Source: Psychrobacter vallis | GTDB taxonomy: Bacteria > Pseudomonadota > Gammaproteobacteria > Pseudomonadales > Moraxellaceae | Direction of reading: 5' to 3' | DNA: 64,000 bases | NCBI RefSeq assembly: GCF_904846715.1 | Contig: NZ_CAJHBU010000005.1 | Span: 99,994 to 163,993 of the forward strand | Notes under the pieces: model-generated | Told to the model about the DNA's origin: nothing | Databases searched by the model: none | What the model saw: the letters and a program-made list of their open reading frames with translations, nothing else | Part shown: positions 18,896-27,341 of the stretch, one piece after another | Numbering within the stretch: position 1 is the stretch's first letter | Layout of the letters: each line of letters opens with the position of its first letter | Translations under genes and position numbers: made by a program

Positions 18896-21208
18896 ATGTC
18901 CGATGTTATTGATCATACGATTGCCCCTATTATTCCTAATGAACCAATGGATACGCGCTCGGTCGCGGAGTTCACTGAGCAAGCCTATCTCAACTATGCC
19001 ATGTACGTTATTATGGATCGGGCGCTACCCAATATCGCCGACGGTCTAAAACCGGTACAACGCCGCATTGTCTACGCCATGAGTGAGCTGGGGCTAAAAT
19101 CAACAGCCAAAGCCAAAAAGTCAGCTCGTACGGTCGGTGACGTCCTAGGTAAATACCATCCGCATGGTGACAGTGCCTGTTATGAAGCGATGGTGCTCAT
19201 GGCGCAGCCGTTTAGTTATCGTTATCCGCTCATTACGGGTCAAGGCAACTGGGGCAGCCCCGATGACCCCAAATCATTTGCCGCGATGCGTTATACCGAA
19301 GCCAAAATGTCTGCTTATGCCAATACATTGCTTGCCGAACTCGGACAGGGCACGGTTGATTGGCAAGATAACTTTGATGGCACGATGCAGGAGCCAACCA
19401 CCTTGCCTGCCCGCCTACCTAATATTTTATTAAATGGTACGACGGGTATCGCGGTCGGTATGGCAACCGATATCCCGCCGCATAATCTGAATGAAGTAGT
19501 ACGCGCGGCTATTCGTTTGCTCAAAAACCCTGAGCTTTCTGTTAAACAATTAACCCAGACCATACCCGCACCTGATTTGCCGACCCCAGCTGAAATTATA
19601 ACCAGCAAAAAAGACTTACAGGCGATGTATGAAACGGGGCGTGGCAGCTATAAAATGCGCGCCACCTTTCATATCGACAGCAAAGAAAAAAATCTCGTTA
19701 TCATTGATGCGCTGCCTTACCAAGTCTCAGGCAATAAAATCCAAGAGCAAATCGCCAAGCTCATGACCGACAAAAAGCTGCCTTGGATTACCGATATTCA
19801 TGATGAGTCAGACCACGAAAACGCGTGCCGTATCGTGCTCGAACTGCGATCGGCGCGCGTCGATGTTGAGCGGGTTATGAGCCATCTGTTTGCCAGTACT
19901 GACCTTGAAAGCAATTATCGGGTCAATATGAATATGATTGGCCTAAATGGTAAGCCGCAGGTCAAAAACCTCAAAGAAATCTTAGAAGAATGGCTCATCT
20001 GCCGTCGCTCAGTGGTCACGCGCCGTTTGCAATATCGCCTTGATAAAATCGATAAGCGCTTGCATATCCTCGCGGGCTTACTGATTGCTTATCTTAATAT
20101 TGATGAAGTGATACGTATTATTCGTGAAGAAGACGATCCAAAATTGTCTTTGATGCAAGACTATGATCTCACCGAGATTCAGGCCAATGCCATCTTGGAT
20201 ATTCGTCTGCGTCAGCTAGCAAAATTAGAAGAGATTGAGCTACGCCGTGAGCAAGATGAGCTGGCTGCCGAACGTGCCATTATTCAAGAATACTTGGACA
20301 ACCCAGACAGTCTGACCAATCTGATGATCGATGAGATGACCGCCGATATGAAAGAGCACGGCAACGAGCGCGTATCGCCATTAGCAGAACGCGAAGAAGC
20401 ACAGGCATTAAAAGAATCCGACCTCGTCCCGAGTGAGCCTGTTACTGCGATCCTATCAAAAGCAGGCTGGATTCGCGCCGCTAAAGGCCATGACGTCGAT
20501 GCCGCTGGTATGAGCTATCGCTCAGGTGACAGCTATCAAGCGCACGTGCGCGGTAAATCCAATGAAAAAATCTACGTGCTCGACAGTACTGGACGCAGCT
20601 ATAGTATCGATGCGCACAACCTTGCCTCTGCCCGTGGTCAAGGCGATCCGCTGACCAGCGTACTAAAACCACCAGCAGGTGCCAGCTTTGAGCAATTATT
20701 AACCGGTGACGATAATCAGCGCATCATCCTTGCCAGCTCAGCAGGTTATGGTTTTATCAATACGATTGGCAATCTCGATAGCAATCAGAAAGCGGGTAAA
20801 AACATCATTAACTTAGCGGCTGATAGTCGCCTGCTTCCCATTGTACGTATCGAGGCACCAGTAGATATGACTGCTAATAACAATGCTGAAGGCGAAAACA
20901 GCAACGCACGTATGGCGCCTGACCATATCGCTGTCGTCACCAATGCGGGATACTTGTTGATGTTTGCTCTTGATGATTTACCTGAACAGGCGCGCGGTAA
21001 AGGCAATAAATTGATTAAATTAAAAGAGAATGAAGAGGTATTAGTGATCACACCACTCAATCAAAAAGATAGCCTCGTCATTACCGCTGGCAAACGTCAT
21101 GTGACCCTAAAGCCCAATGATTTAGCCAACTATACGGGCACTCGTGGTAATCGCGGCGGACAGTTGCCAAGAGGCTTTCAAAATGTGACGAGTGTTGAGG
21201 TTGGGTAG
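18896..21208 (+). CDS. parC: DNA topoisomerase IV subunit A
   Basis: The 770-residue ParC subunit cuts and reseals DNA to unlink daughter chromosomes, together with ParE. The catalytic Tyr is Y133 in [10 protein letters not shown]. The quinolone-determining region reads [15 protein letters not shown] with S93 and E97 (E. coli S80 and E84) unchanged, so no classical ParC resistance change is present. The C-terminal beta-propeller part, from about 500, replaces the GyrA box region, as expected for ParC rather than GyrA. parE is not in the window. Only a weak ribosome site precedes the ATG. Confidence 0.95.
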   Translation: MSDVIDHTIAPIIPNEPMDTRSVAEFTEQAYLNYAMYVIMDRALPNIADGLKPVQRRIVYAMSELGLKSTAKAKKSARTVGDVLGKYHPHGDSACYEAMVLMAQPFSYRYPLITGQGNWGSPDDPKSFAAMRYTEAKMSAYANTLLAELGQGTVDWQDNFDGTMQEPTTLPARLPNILLNGTTGIAVGMATDIPPHNLNEVVRAAIRLLKNPELSVKQLTQTIPAPDLPTPAEIITSKKDLQAMYETGRGSYKMRATFHIDSKEKNLVIIDALPYQVSGNKIQEQIAKLMTDKKLPWITDIHDESDHENACRIVLELRSARVDVERVMSHLFASTDLESNYRVNMNMIGLNGKPQVKNLKEILEEWLICRRSVVTRRLQYRLDKIDKRLHILAGLLIAYLNIDEVIRIIREEDDPKLSLMQDYDLTEIQANAILDIRLRQLAKLEEIELRREQDELAAERAIIQEYLDNPDSLTNLMIDEMTADMKEHGNERVSPLAEREEAQALKESDLVPSEPVTAILSKAGWIRAAKGHDVDAAGMSYRSGDSYQAHVRGKSNEKIYVLDSTGRSYSIDAHNLASARGQGDPLTSVLKPPAGASFEQLLTGDDNQRIILASSAGYGFINTIGNLDSNQKAGKNIINLAADSRLLPIVRIEAPVDMTANNNAEGENSNARMAPDHIAVVTNAGYLLMFALDDLPEQARGKGNKLIKLKENEEVLVITPLNQKDSLVITAGKRHVTLKPNDLANYTGTRGNRGGQLPRGFQNVTSVEVG

Positions 21209-21239
21209 AATTTAATTCAAATTTGGAGTTATAAGTTTT

Positions 21240-22322
21240 ATGTTTTTAAGAAGAGGTAAAACAAAATCAACCCTAGAAAGTTCAATTGATTCAGCTCTAC
21301 TTGCAGTTGAAATTTATAATAAGCCAAGAACTCCATTTAGAGTAGAAGCATATATTACACATATGATAATGGCGTGGACGCGATTATTCCATGCCCACTT
21401 TCATCATACAATTGGGGATAAATACTACTATAAGAATATAAAAGGACATTATGAAAACATTGATGGTGAAAGAAAAGCTTGGGAACTAAGAACTTGCATC
21501 AGCAAGTATGCAAAAATCTCAATCCCAATAGAACATAATCTTTTATTTTTTATAAAATTAAGAAATAAAATCGAGCATAGACATATAGATAAAGATGAAG
21601 TTGGAGTAATGATTTTTGGTGAATGCCAGTCTCTACTTTATAATTATGAGACTATGCTAATTAATTTTTTCGGAGAGGAATATGCTCTGAATGAGAGTTT
21701 AGCATTTTCTTTACAATTTTCTAGGATGAGACAATCCTCACAACTAGAGTCGAGTAAAAAATTGCTTTCGAAGGAAGTTAAAGAACTCAAAAACTTCATA
21801 GAAACTTATAGGTTTTCATTAACTGATAGTGTCTTCAACACTTTAGAGTACAGTATTAAGCTGATTGAAGTTCCAAAAATATCTAATACTAATAGGAATG
21901 ATTTATCAGTAGACTTTGTAAACTGGAACTCTATTTCTCAGTCTGATAAAGACAGCTACGATAAGCTTACTACTATTATAAAAGATAAAGTTATTAAAAA
22001 AGAGGTTATTAATCCAGGCAAAAGTAAGCCTGGTGATATAATTAAGACTGTTAATTCGAAAAGTGCATTCAAGATTAACCAACATGATCATATGTGCCTA
22101 TACACATGTTTCAAGATACGTCCAACAAAAAAAGATGATAAAGATCCTTTTGATACCAACACTAATTACTGTCGCTATGATGAGGTACATAACGATTATG
22201 TGTATCAAGATTTATGGGCTGAGTTTATAGTCAAAGCTATTAATTCAGGTAAACTTGATCAAAACTTATGGAAGAGCAAACATAGTAAGAACCAATATTT
22301 AAATATTAAAGACTTTGAGTAA
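21240..22322 (+). CDS. DUF3644-like protein with HEPN-type Rx4H motif
   Basis: A 360-residue protein, 31 bp after parC. The N-terminal part (SSIDSALLAVEIYNKP, then YITHMIMAWTRLFHAHFH) resembles the DUF3644 family as I remember it. Residues 108-113 read RNKIEH, the R-polar-x3-H arrangement of HEPN ribonuclease domains, preceded by a hydrophobic helix. HEPN proteins are common in toxin-antitoxin and antiphage systems; activity here is inferred, not shown. Composition is plainly more AT- and Lys/Asn/Ile-rich than its neighbours, suggesting horizontal transfer. GGAG lies upstream of the ATG. No antitoxin gene, integrase or flanking repeat is visible, and the gene could ride on the parC transcript. 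Confidence 0.65.
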   Translation: MFLRRGKTKSTLESSIDSALLAVEIYNKPRTPFRVEAYITHMIMAWTRLFHAHFHHTIGDKYYYKNIKGHYENIDGERKAWELRTCISKYAKISIPIEHNLLFFIKLRNKIEHRHIDKDEVGVMIFGECQSLLYNYETMLINFFGEEYALNESLAFSLQFSRMRQSSQLESSKKLLSKEVKELKNFIETYRFSLTDSVFNTLEYSIKLIEVPKISNTNRNDLSVDFVNWNSISQSDKDSYDKLTTIIKDKVIKKEVINPGKSKPGDIIKTVNSKSAFKINQHDHMCLYTCFKIRPTKKDDKDPFDTNTNYCRYDEVHNDYVYQDLWAEFIVKAINSGKLDQNLWKSKHSKNQYLNIKDFE

Positions 22323-22426
22323 TAATACTGTTCAGCTTGAAATGTCTTTCATAGAATCAAGACCTAAATATATAGACTCTCTTCATAGGTCGGAACTTTT
22401 ACCTATATATGTAACCTGCTCTCATT

Positions 22427-22464
22427 AAAAAGCCGCCTATACACAATATATAGACGGCTTTTTT
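22427..22464. terminator. Bidirectional terminator between the DUF3644 and PEBP-like genes
   Basis: Stem AGCCGCCTATA / TATAGACGGCT with A-run left and T-run right. The single mismatch is a C-A on the plus strand but a G-U wobble in minus-strand RNA, so the stem is better for the PEBP-like gene. Confidence 0.75.
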
Positions 22465-22490
22465 ATACATTAGCTAAAACAACCAAGGCA

Positions 22491-22997
22491 TCAATACCGA
22501 CCCATCTCAACCGTTGTCTCAGCAAGTACCATATCGCCTTGCCACGCCTGCACATCTACCGTATACAGATGGTTTTTACCGCCTGAACAGGGTGGTTTAT
22601 ACGCTCCTCCCACTTCGCCTGCACGGCTACGGTATTCGGCGACCATTTCAATACCGACTGGCACTTCATAAGTATGACCAAATACGCGTGGTATTTCTGC
22701 GCTCGTGGCACCTTTCGGTAATGCAAACTCTACAATGCCATGTCCACCATTTTGCATACGTTTATTGCTCACATCGTTGTAAACGAATACCAAGCTCTCC
22801 GCGCCTACCGGAATATCTGTGACTGTCATGCTTGGCGTGGCTGGACTTTTGCCATCATAGTTTAGGCACTGCTGACCTTCAGGTATTTTTTTACCGTTCC
22901 AAGAGGCATCAGCAAACTTAACATCCATAGCGAATGTGCTGGCAGATAAAGCAAGTGCTGTTAGAGCGACTACTTTTTTGAGGGTAAAGACTTTCAT
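22491..22997 (-). CDS. Periplasmic PEBP/YbhB-like protein
   Basis: A 168-residue exported protein with signal peptide MKVFTLKKVVALTALALSAS, cut probably after TFA. The mature part follows the order of phosphatidylethanolamine-binding (YbhB/YbcL) proteins: TPSMTVTDIPVGAESLVFVY, then GGHGIVEFALPKG, then GGAYKPPCSGGKNHLYTVDV. The usual DPDAP motif is replaced by NDVSNK, so ligand binding may differ. Two Cys (in QQCLNYD and PPCSGG) could form a disulfide. AAGGAAG precedes the ATG. Family assignment is by pattern only. Confidence 0.6.
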   Translation of the reverse strand: MKVFTLKKVVALTALALSASTFAMDVKFADASWNGKKIPEGQQCLNYDGKSPATPSMTVTDIPVGAESLVFVYNDVSNKRMQNGGHGIVEFALPKGATSAEIPRVFGHTYEVPVGIEMVAEYRSRAGEVGGAYKPPCSGGKNHLYTVDVQAWQGDMVLAETTVEMGRY

Positions 22998-23397
22998 ATT
23001 TCTTCCTTTAGGTAGTTGATGCCTTAATAAAGAGAGACGCTATTATCTTGTTAACCGATATTGATCGTTAATCCTAACCTTATAATAAATAGATACTGTT
23101 AAGATAATTGGAATATGAACATATTCCGGCAGTAACATCATAGTATCAAGTTAAAAATCATGGTTTTTCGGTAAGTCGATAAGTGTTGCAGCATTTATTG
23201 ATATGATTTATGAGAAGCAGGCTATGCCGATTCAATCAATTTATGATCAAAAAATAAGAGATTTTTTCGTCTTATATCTGATATAAGTTCTTTTAAATTA
23301 TGCCTCTCAAATTTTTTCTTAAAAGTTTGGGCTAAAATCTCAGCCTACGCATAATTCTATCTCATATAATTTTTATTAAATTAAATGACAGTCACAG
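22998..23397. other. Intergenic region without a supported gene
   Basis: Four hundred AT-rich base pairs between two leftward genes. A 27-codon frame near 23206 on the plus strand has no support. No terminator for the downstream end of the BLUF pair is visible. Confidence 0.4.
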
Positions 23398-23895
23398 TTA
23401 ATTGATATCGCTATCTTTAGATATGGTTAGACCTTTCTCTTCAAAAATCGATTGCATAAAGCCTGTGATTTGTGTTTGTTTCATTAGATAGGGGTTGAAG
23501 TCAGCACCTGCTGAGAAACTCTTTAATGTATATTCTTCATCTTCAGTGCTTGACGTTAAATATTTGATTAAATAGCCATTCCATTTACGTACGTCTATCT
23601 CCTCAACCTCAACGATATGAGGTAATACAGACAAATATTCGTTAATCAACTTTGCCAAAACTTCGTTGATAGCAGGCCTTGATCCCTCGAAACTTTGAAT
23701 AAAATAATGATCGTTAATAGCAACCGCTGAGCTTACATCCATTTCCATCAAATATCTTCGCCAATGCTCAAGAGTGCGAGCCAGTTCTATTCCTGAATTT
23801 TCTTCGTTGTTTTTGCCAATATAGGTCAGGCTCATAAGAATATGTTCGCCATCCTTATTACTATTTTCTGAAATATTTTCTGTGATTGTTTGCAT
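23398..23895 (-). CDS. BLUF-like protein, copy B, lacking the flavin-contact Asn pair
   Basis: A 165-residue protein made of one BLUF-like domain (blue-light sensing using FAD) with a short tail. By spacing to Slr1694, the key Tyr is Y25 (LTYIG) and the key Gln is Q67 (FIQSFEG), both present. The Asn pair that contacts flavin (Slr1694 N31/N32) falls at residues 48-49, which here are Tyr-Leu (WRRYLMEMD). The neighbour keeps Asn-Asn. Everything else is close to copy A, including KYLTSS and SAGADFNPYLMK. It may be a non-photoactive partner or be decaying. Start MQTIT matches copy A. Confidence 0.7.
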   Translation of the reverse strand: MQTITENISENSNKDGEHILMSLTYIGKNNEENSGIELARTLEHWRRYLMEMDVSSAVAINDHYFIQSFEGSRPAINEVLAKLINEYLSVLPHIVEVEEIDVRKWNGYLIKYLTSSTEDEEYTLKSFSAGADFNPYLMKQTQITGFMQSIFEEKGLTISKDSDIN

Positions 23896-23960
23896 AAAAA
23901 ATCCAATTAATAGAAAGTGAATTTAAAATATTCTTTATAACCGTGTTACCTCAACAATAT

Positions 23961-24066
23961 TTTAAATATGAAATATAGTACTCAAACCTTCATCGGATAG
24001 ATATTGCGAGAGTCGACCACTAACATCAATTAACGTCTTATGCCGTTGCTCAGAAAACGCTTCATT
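23961..24066 (-). pseudogene. Decayed 3' fragment of a second hemerythrin gene
   Basis: Read leftward, this stretch encodes EQRHKTLIDVSGRLSQYLSD, then EGLSTIFHI and a stop. It matches residues 159-180 of the intact hemerythrin at 24780-25352 (EQLHKTLIDVSNLLSQHLSD). The iron-ligand His (H175) is Tyr here and the end diverges. At DNA level, AACATCAATTAA and CATCGGA are shared. No start or N-terminal part remains. It sits between the two BLUF genes, where a duplicated hemerythrin-BLUF unit would place it. Confidence 0.8.
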
Positions 24067-24080
24067 AAAACCAATGTCAG

Positions 24081-24587
24081 TTAAAAATAGCTGACCTCAT
24101 CACCTTGGGAATCTCTGTCTTCAAAGATTGCTTCCATAAAGCTTATAATTTGATTTTTTTTCATTAAATAGGGATTGAAATCGGCACCTGCCGAAAGGCT
24201 TTTGAGTGTATATTCCTCATCTTGGGCGCTTGAGGTTAAATATTTGATTAAAAAGCCATCCCACTTACGCACCTCTATTTCCTCAACATCAATGACATGA
24301 GGTAAGAAGTACGAGTATTCATTAATCAAGGTTCCTAGTACTTCATTGATAACAGGTCTTGAACCCTCGATATTTTGAATTAAATAATGATCGTTAATGA
24401 CAAGGGCTGAGGTTATCTCACTTTTTTCATTATTTCTTCGCCATTGTTCAAGGATACGAGTCAACTCTACTCCATTATTCTTTTCACTGTTTTTACCAAT
24501 ATATTTGCCAATATAAGTGAGGCTAACGAGAATATGTTCGCCCTCTACATTATTGCTTTCTGAATTATCGGTTATAATTGTCTGCAT
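24081..24587 (-). CDS. BLUF-domain protein, copy A
   Basis: A 168-residue, single-domain BLUF-type protein, expected to bind FAD and sense blue light. By alignment with Slr1694, the flavin-contact Asn pair is N52-N53 (WRRNNEKSEITSALVI) and the key Gln is Q71 (LIQNIEG). A 4-residue tandem duplication (YIGKYIGK, residues 25-32) offers two candidate key Tyr; Y29, not Y25, keeps the standard 23-residue distance to the first Asn. The semi-conserved Trp/Met pair of strand 5 appears to be Phe/Ile. No output domain is attached, so it would act through a partner. I chose MQTII, aligned with copy B; an ATG four codons upstream is possible. Confidence 0.75.
   Translation of the reverse strand: MQTIITDNSESNNVEGEHILVSLTYIGKYIGKNSEKNNGVELTRILEQWRRNNEKSEITSALVINDHYLIQNIEGSRPVINEVLGTLINEYSYFLPHVIDVEEIEVRKWDGFLIKYLTSSAQDEEYTLKSLSAGADFNPYLMKKNQIISFMEAIFEDRDSQGDEVSYF
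24492..24515 (-). repeat. 12-bp in-frame tandem duplication in BLUF copy A
   Basis: TATATTGGCAAA is followed directly by TATATTGGTAAA on the minus strand, giving YIGKYIGK where copy B has YIGK once. It duplicates the candidate photoactive Tyr. Confidence 0.9.
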
Positions 24588-24779
24588 AAAAAGCCCCATT
24601 CATAAAAACTTTATTTAAATTAAGATACTCTTTAAAGTAGAATATAATCAACAACATTTTTTGTATTTTACTGCCTTTTTGCCTTTTAATGACAATAAAA
24701 TAACCTTAAAAAAATTTCCAATCCTATCGACAGCATTACCCTAATCGTCAATGAGTCTGCACGGTATATCCCTATAATT

Positions 24780-25352
24780 TTAATTTAAACCCAAAATAGG
24801 AATCACCAAATCTTCTTCATCGGACAAATGCTGCGAGAGCAAATTACTAACATCAATTAATGTCTTGTGCAGTTGCTCACCCAGCACCTTATTTTCACCC
24901 TCACTGGTCGCCAGTTGACCATTCAGTGCTTGCAACTCATGCAATAGGCCATCCAAACGCACATGGTCACGGTCCAATATCTCAAAACCTGTTTTTAGTG
25001 GTGGATACATGCGAATAAAAGCTGGGAAATAATTGTTATCTTCGATACTGTGGTGTTGATGTAATTTGAAAATGTACTGATTTATCCGTGGTAAGATTTG
25101 TGAGCGGTACTGTGCCCAGTCAATATCACCAGACTGATAAGCGTCACTGATTTGCGTAAGGATATGCTGGCGTTTGCGTATATCGGCATGAATATTTAGC
25201 CAGCCCGACGTTTTGTAAACATACTCTGCACTGAACCACTTAGTAGGCGGAAGCGTCTCATATAGAAACAACCAATCTGCCTCAAGCCGAGTGTCAGGAT
25301 GACGCGGTAATAGCGCGTCTTGAGATTTCATATTTTGAGTAGAAGCAGTCAT
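24780..25352 (-). CDS. Hemerythrin-domain protein
   Basis: A 190-residue cytosolic protein of the hemerythrin (HHE) type, expected to hold a di-iron centre that binds oxygen or senses oxygen or NO. Candidate ligands are visible: H63 (KRQHIL), H100 and E104 (KLHQHHSIEDNNYFP), H130 (LDRDHVRL), and H175 with E179 (SQHLSDEEDLVIP). AGGAA before the ATG supports the start. About 190 bp downstream on the same strand is BLUF copy A, and beyond it the relic of a second hemerythrin, so hemerythrin and BLUF genes appear to be an ancestral unit. Confidence 0.85.
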   Translation of the reverse strand: MTASTQNMKSQDALLPRHPDTRLEADWLFLYETLPPTKWFSAEYVYKTSGWLNIHADIRKRQHILTQISDAYQSGDIDWAQYRSQILPRINQYIFKLHQHHSIEDNNYFPAFIRMYPPLKTGFEILDRDHVRLDGLLHELQALNGQLATSEGENKVLGEQLHKTLIDVSNLLSQHLSDEEDLVIPILGLN

Positions 25353-25716
25353 GGTATTGTTCCTATAGGTGGTTTTTGCTTATTCAATTTTTTACTGATG
25401 CTAGGGCGTGTCCTCAATCTGAACGAGCGTGACTAAATGGTTTAAAATGGCTAAATATTGAAATCAAACAAAATACTCATTAGCCATGCTAAAAATTCGC
25501 GACTATATATGTAGAGTATATATAGAGTTGAAAGATGCGAAATCAATGGTGTACTTGGTTACGTGTTATGAATTTTTCTCATGGTTAACGTTAAAAACTC
25601 ATTAATCAGCACGTTACACAACTTAGTCAAAAATTCTATTATTTTTGGCTGACGAGCCTGTAGGATAAAACGAATAATAACGAACAAAAATGGCATATAA
25701 AACACAAAGGACAACT
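25353..25716. other. Divergent region between hemerythrin and HAD phosphatase genes
   Basis: No gene is supported in 364 bp. It contains the third copy of the 15-bp motif (25402-25416, reverse) and the 16-mer AAACGAATAATAACGA (25668-25683), which recurs at 37921-37936. Confidence 0.5.
25402..25416 (-). repeat. 15-bp motif TGAGGACACGCCCTA, copy 3
   Basis: Exact reverse complement of the motif at 1-15 and 16177-16191. A 10-base partial match (TAGGGCGTGT) lies at 12559-12568. Confidence 0.7.
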
Positions 25717-26553
25717 ATGTTTATTGTTGATAAAGCAGCGACAGCCAGTACGAATCACAAACTTCCCACACCCAAAATTATCTTTTTTGATATTGATGAT
25801 ACTTTGAGCCGTAACGGTATTATCGCCGAGCACAACAAAGCGACCCTTGAGCAATTGTCCGAAACGGATATTAAGCTGGTGATTTCAACTGGACGTTCCA
25901 AAGCCATCATACCTGATGATATTTTAGCACTGCTTGATGCTGACGTTTTAGATGCCATTATCTGTATGAATGGGCAATATAGCTTTGATAAAAGGGGTCG
26001 CATCAGCCACTATCCACTGTCCGCTGAGCAGACAGATAACATTGTCCAGCTTTGCCAACAGAGTGAGCTGATTCATAAGTTTGACTCTGCCACTCATATC
26101 GCTTGGTCCAGCGAAAATGAACGCTTACGCGAATACAATGCCAGAACGCCAAACTCTATCGTTGATCCAGTCTATTATCAATCAACCCCTGTGTATCAAT
26201 GTTCGGTGTTTTTTAATAATCAACAAGACAAAATGCAAGACGTCAACTTTGCCCAGCATGATTTAAAACTGGTGCATTGGCATCAGATCGGTGCAGACAT
26301 ATTGCCAGTGGATGCGTCTAAAGCTCGAGGCATCAAAGATGTGTGCGAGTACTATTCGGTAGATGTCAGTGAGTGTATGGCGTTTGGCGATGGCATGAAT
26401 GATTTAGAGATGTTTGACTTAGTTGGATTTGCCGTGGCGATGGGGGATGCGCAGCCCGCATTGATAGCACGGGCAGATTTTGTCACTGGCACGATTGAAG
26501 CGTTTGGCATACAAGCGGTGCTTGAGCAATTGTGTATAAAGCAAAAGGCTTAA
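25717..26553 (+). CDS. HAD-superfamily hydrolase, Cof/YidA type
   Basis: A 278-residue cytosolic phosphatase. Motif I is FFDIDDTL with nucleophile D25 and D27; VISTGRSKAII is motif II; a C2-type cap domain lies in the middle; GDGMNDLEMFDLVGFAVAMG is motif IV. Cof-type enzymes remove phosphate from sugar phosphates and coenzymes such as FMN or PLP; the substrate here is unknown. AAAGGAC precedes the ATG at 25717; an earlier in-frame ATG (25690) has no ribosome site. It stands alone on the plus strand. Confidence 0.88.
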   Translation: MFIVDKAATASTNHKLPTPKIIFFDIDDTLSRNGIIAEHNKATLEQLSETDIKLVISTGRSKAIIPDDILALLDADVLDAIICMNGQYSFDKRGRISHYPLSAEQTDNIVQLCQQSELIHKFDSATHIAWSSENERLREYNARTPNSIVDPVYYQSTPVYQCSVFFNNQQDKMQDVNFAQHDLKLVHWHQIGADILPVDASKARGIKDVCEYYSVDVSECMAFGDGMNDLEMFDLVGFAVAMGDAQPALIARADFVTGTIEAFGIQAVLEQLCIKQKA

Positions 26554-26583
26554 GAGAAACCTCTGTAGACTAGATTTTTAGCT

Positions 26584-26616
26584 GTTGTAGGCTGATTTTT
26601 TAACTCAGCTTACAAC
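26584..26616. repeat. Hairpin after the HAD phosphatase gene
   Basis: GTTGTAGGCTGA pairs with TCAGCTTACAAC (one G-U in plus-strand RNA) around a T-rich 9-base loop. No T-run follows, so terminator function is doubtful. Confidence 0.5.
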
Positions 26617-26704
26617 CTACAACGTCCTAAGCTGAGCGATAGATCCAGCCTGCGTCACTCCATAAAATCTGTCCTGATTGATGTATACCTCTTTAATCTA
26701 GTAA

Positions 26705-26968
26705 TCATTCTCGTCCAGTCATCTGATCATAAGCCCAAATACCGATTTTATAAAGTCTCATAATAATCAAAACGAATAATCCAACTGTGAGAACATAAAC
26801 TAAAGTTGTCGATACACTCGTCAGTGTATCAATACTAGAGGCCACACTAAGATAAGCCTCTAACGGCCAGCTTTCTATTGCAGTCCCAGTGCCTGCATTA
26901 AAGTAGGCGATAATGCCGAACAGACCTATAAGGATAGTGGTCATACCAGCAAGTCTACGATTGTCCAT
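26705..26968 (-). CDS. Small two-TM membrane protein, paralog 1
   Basis: An 87-residue protein with membrane segments at about 8-26 and 56-76 and a short loop between them that contains SWPLEAYLSVA. It shares length, layout and motifs (MxNRxxAG start, WPxExYxxxA, YKxGxWxY near the end) with the next upstream gene, so the two are tandem duplicates. I recognise no family. Confidence 0.65.
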   Translation of the reverse strand: MDNRRLAGMTTILIGLFGIIAYFNAGTGTAIESWPLEAYLSVASSIDTLTSVSTTLVYVLTVGLFVLIIMRLYKIGIWAYDQMTGRE

Positions 26969-27021
26969 TTCATCTCTCTTTTATCAAATTTCTTGGTGTT
27001 CCTAATAATTAGCTAACGCTC

Positions 27022-27285
27022 TCAGTCCCTTCTCACAACCAAACCATAAACCCAGCCGCCAACTTTATAAAACCCTATGATCATAAGCATAAGCACTAGC
27101 GCTGCCAGCACATAAGCCAGCCAGTTTGGTACGTGGCTCAACCAACCAATCGTAAATGCCAAACCCATATAAGTCTCAACTGGCCAATGGATGATAGGCA
27201 TTGGTGAGCCAGAATTGAACAATGTCATAAAGGCAACCATACCGATTACAGCGACAATGAGTCCAGCACGCTTGCGATTATTCAT
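27022..27285 (-). CDS. Small two-TM membrane protein, paralog 2
   Basis: An 87-residue protein matching paralog 1 across its length: MNNRKRAGLIVAVIGM at the start, HWPVETYMGLAF in the loop, FYKVGGWVYGLV near the end. Spacing of 53 bp to paralog 1 and 56 bp from the SDR gene upstream on the same strand suggests a three-gene transcript. Function is unknown. Confidence 0.65.
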   Translation of the reverse strand: MNNRKRAGLIVAVIGMVAFMTLFNSGSPMPIIHWPVETYMGLAFTIGWLSHVPNWLAYVLAALVLMLMIIGFYKVGGWVYGLVVRRD

Positions 27286-27341
27286 CTTTTTCCTCTTCTA
27301 TATTCATTATGCAGTGCTTATCGAATGTTCACAAATAAGCG

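Noticed and set aside
18989..19300. Possible quinolone-resistance change in parC
   Set aside because: S93 and E97, the usual resistance positions, carry the wild-type residues.
23206..23289. A 27-codon rightward frame downstream of the BLUF genes
   Set aside because: Too short, no ribosome site, AT-rich random composition.
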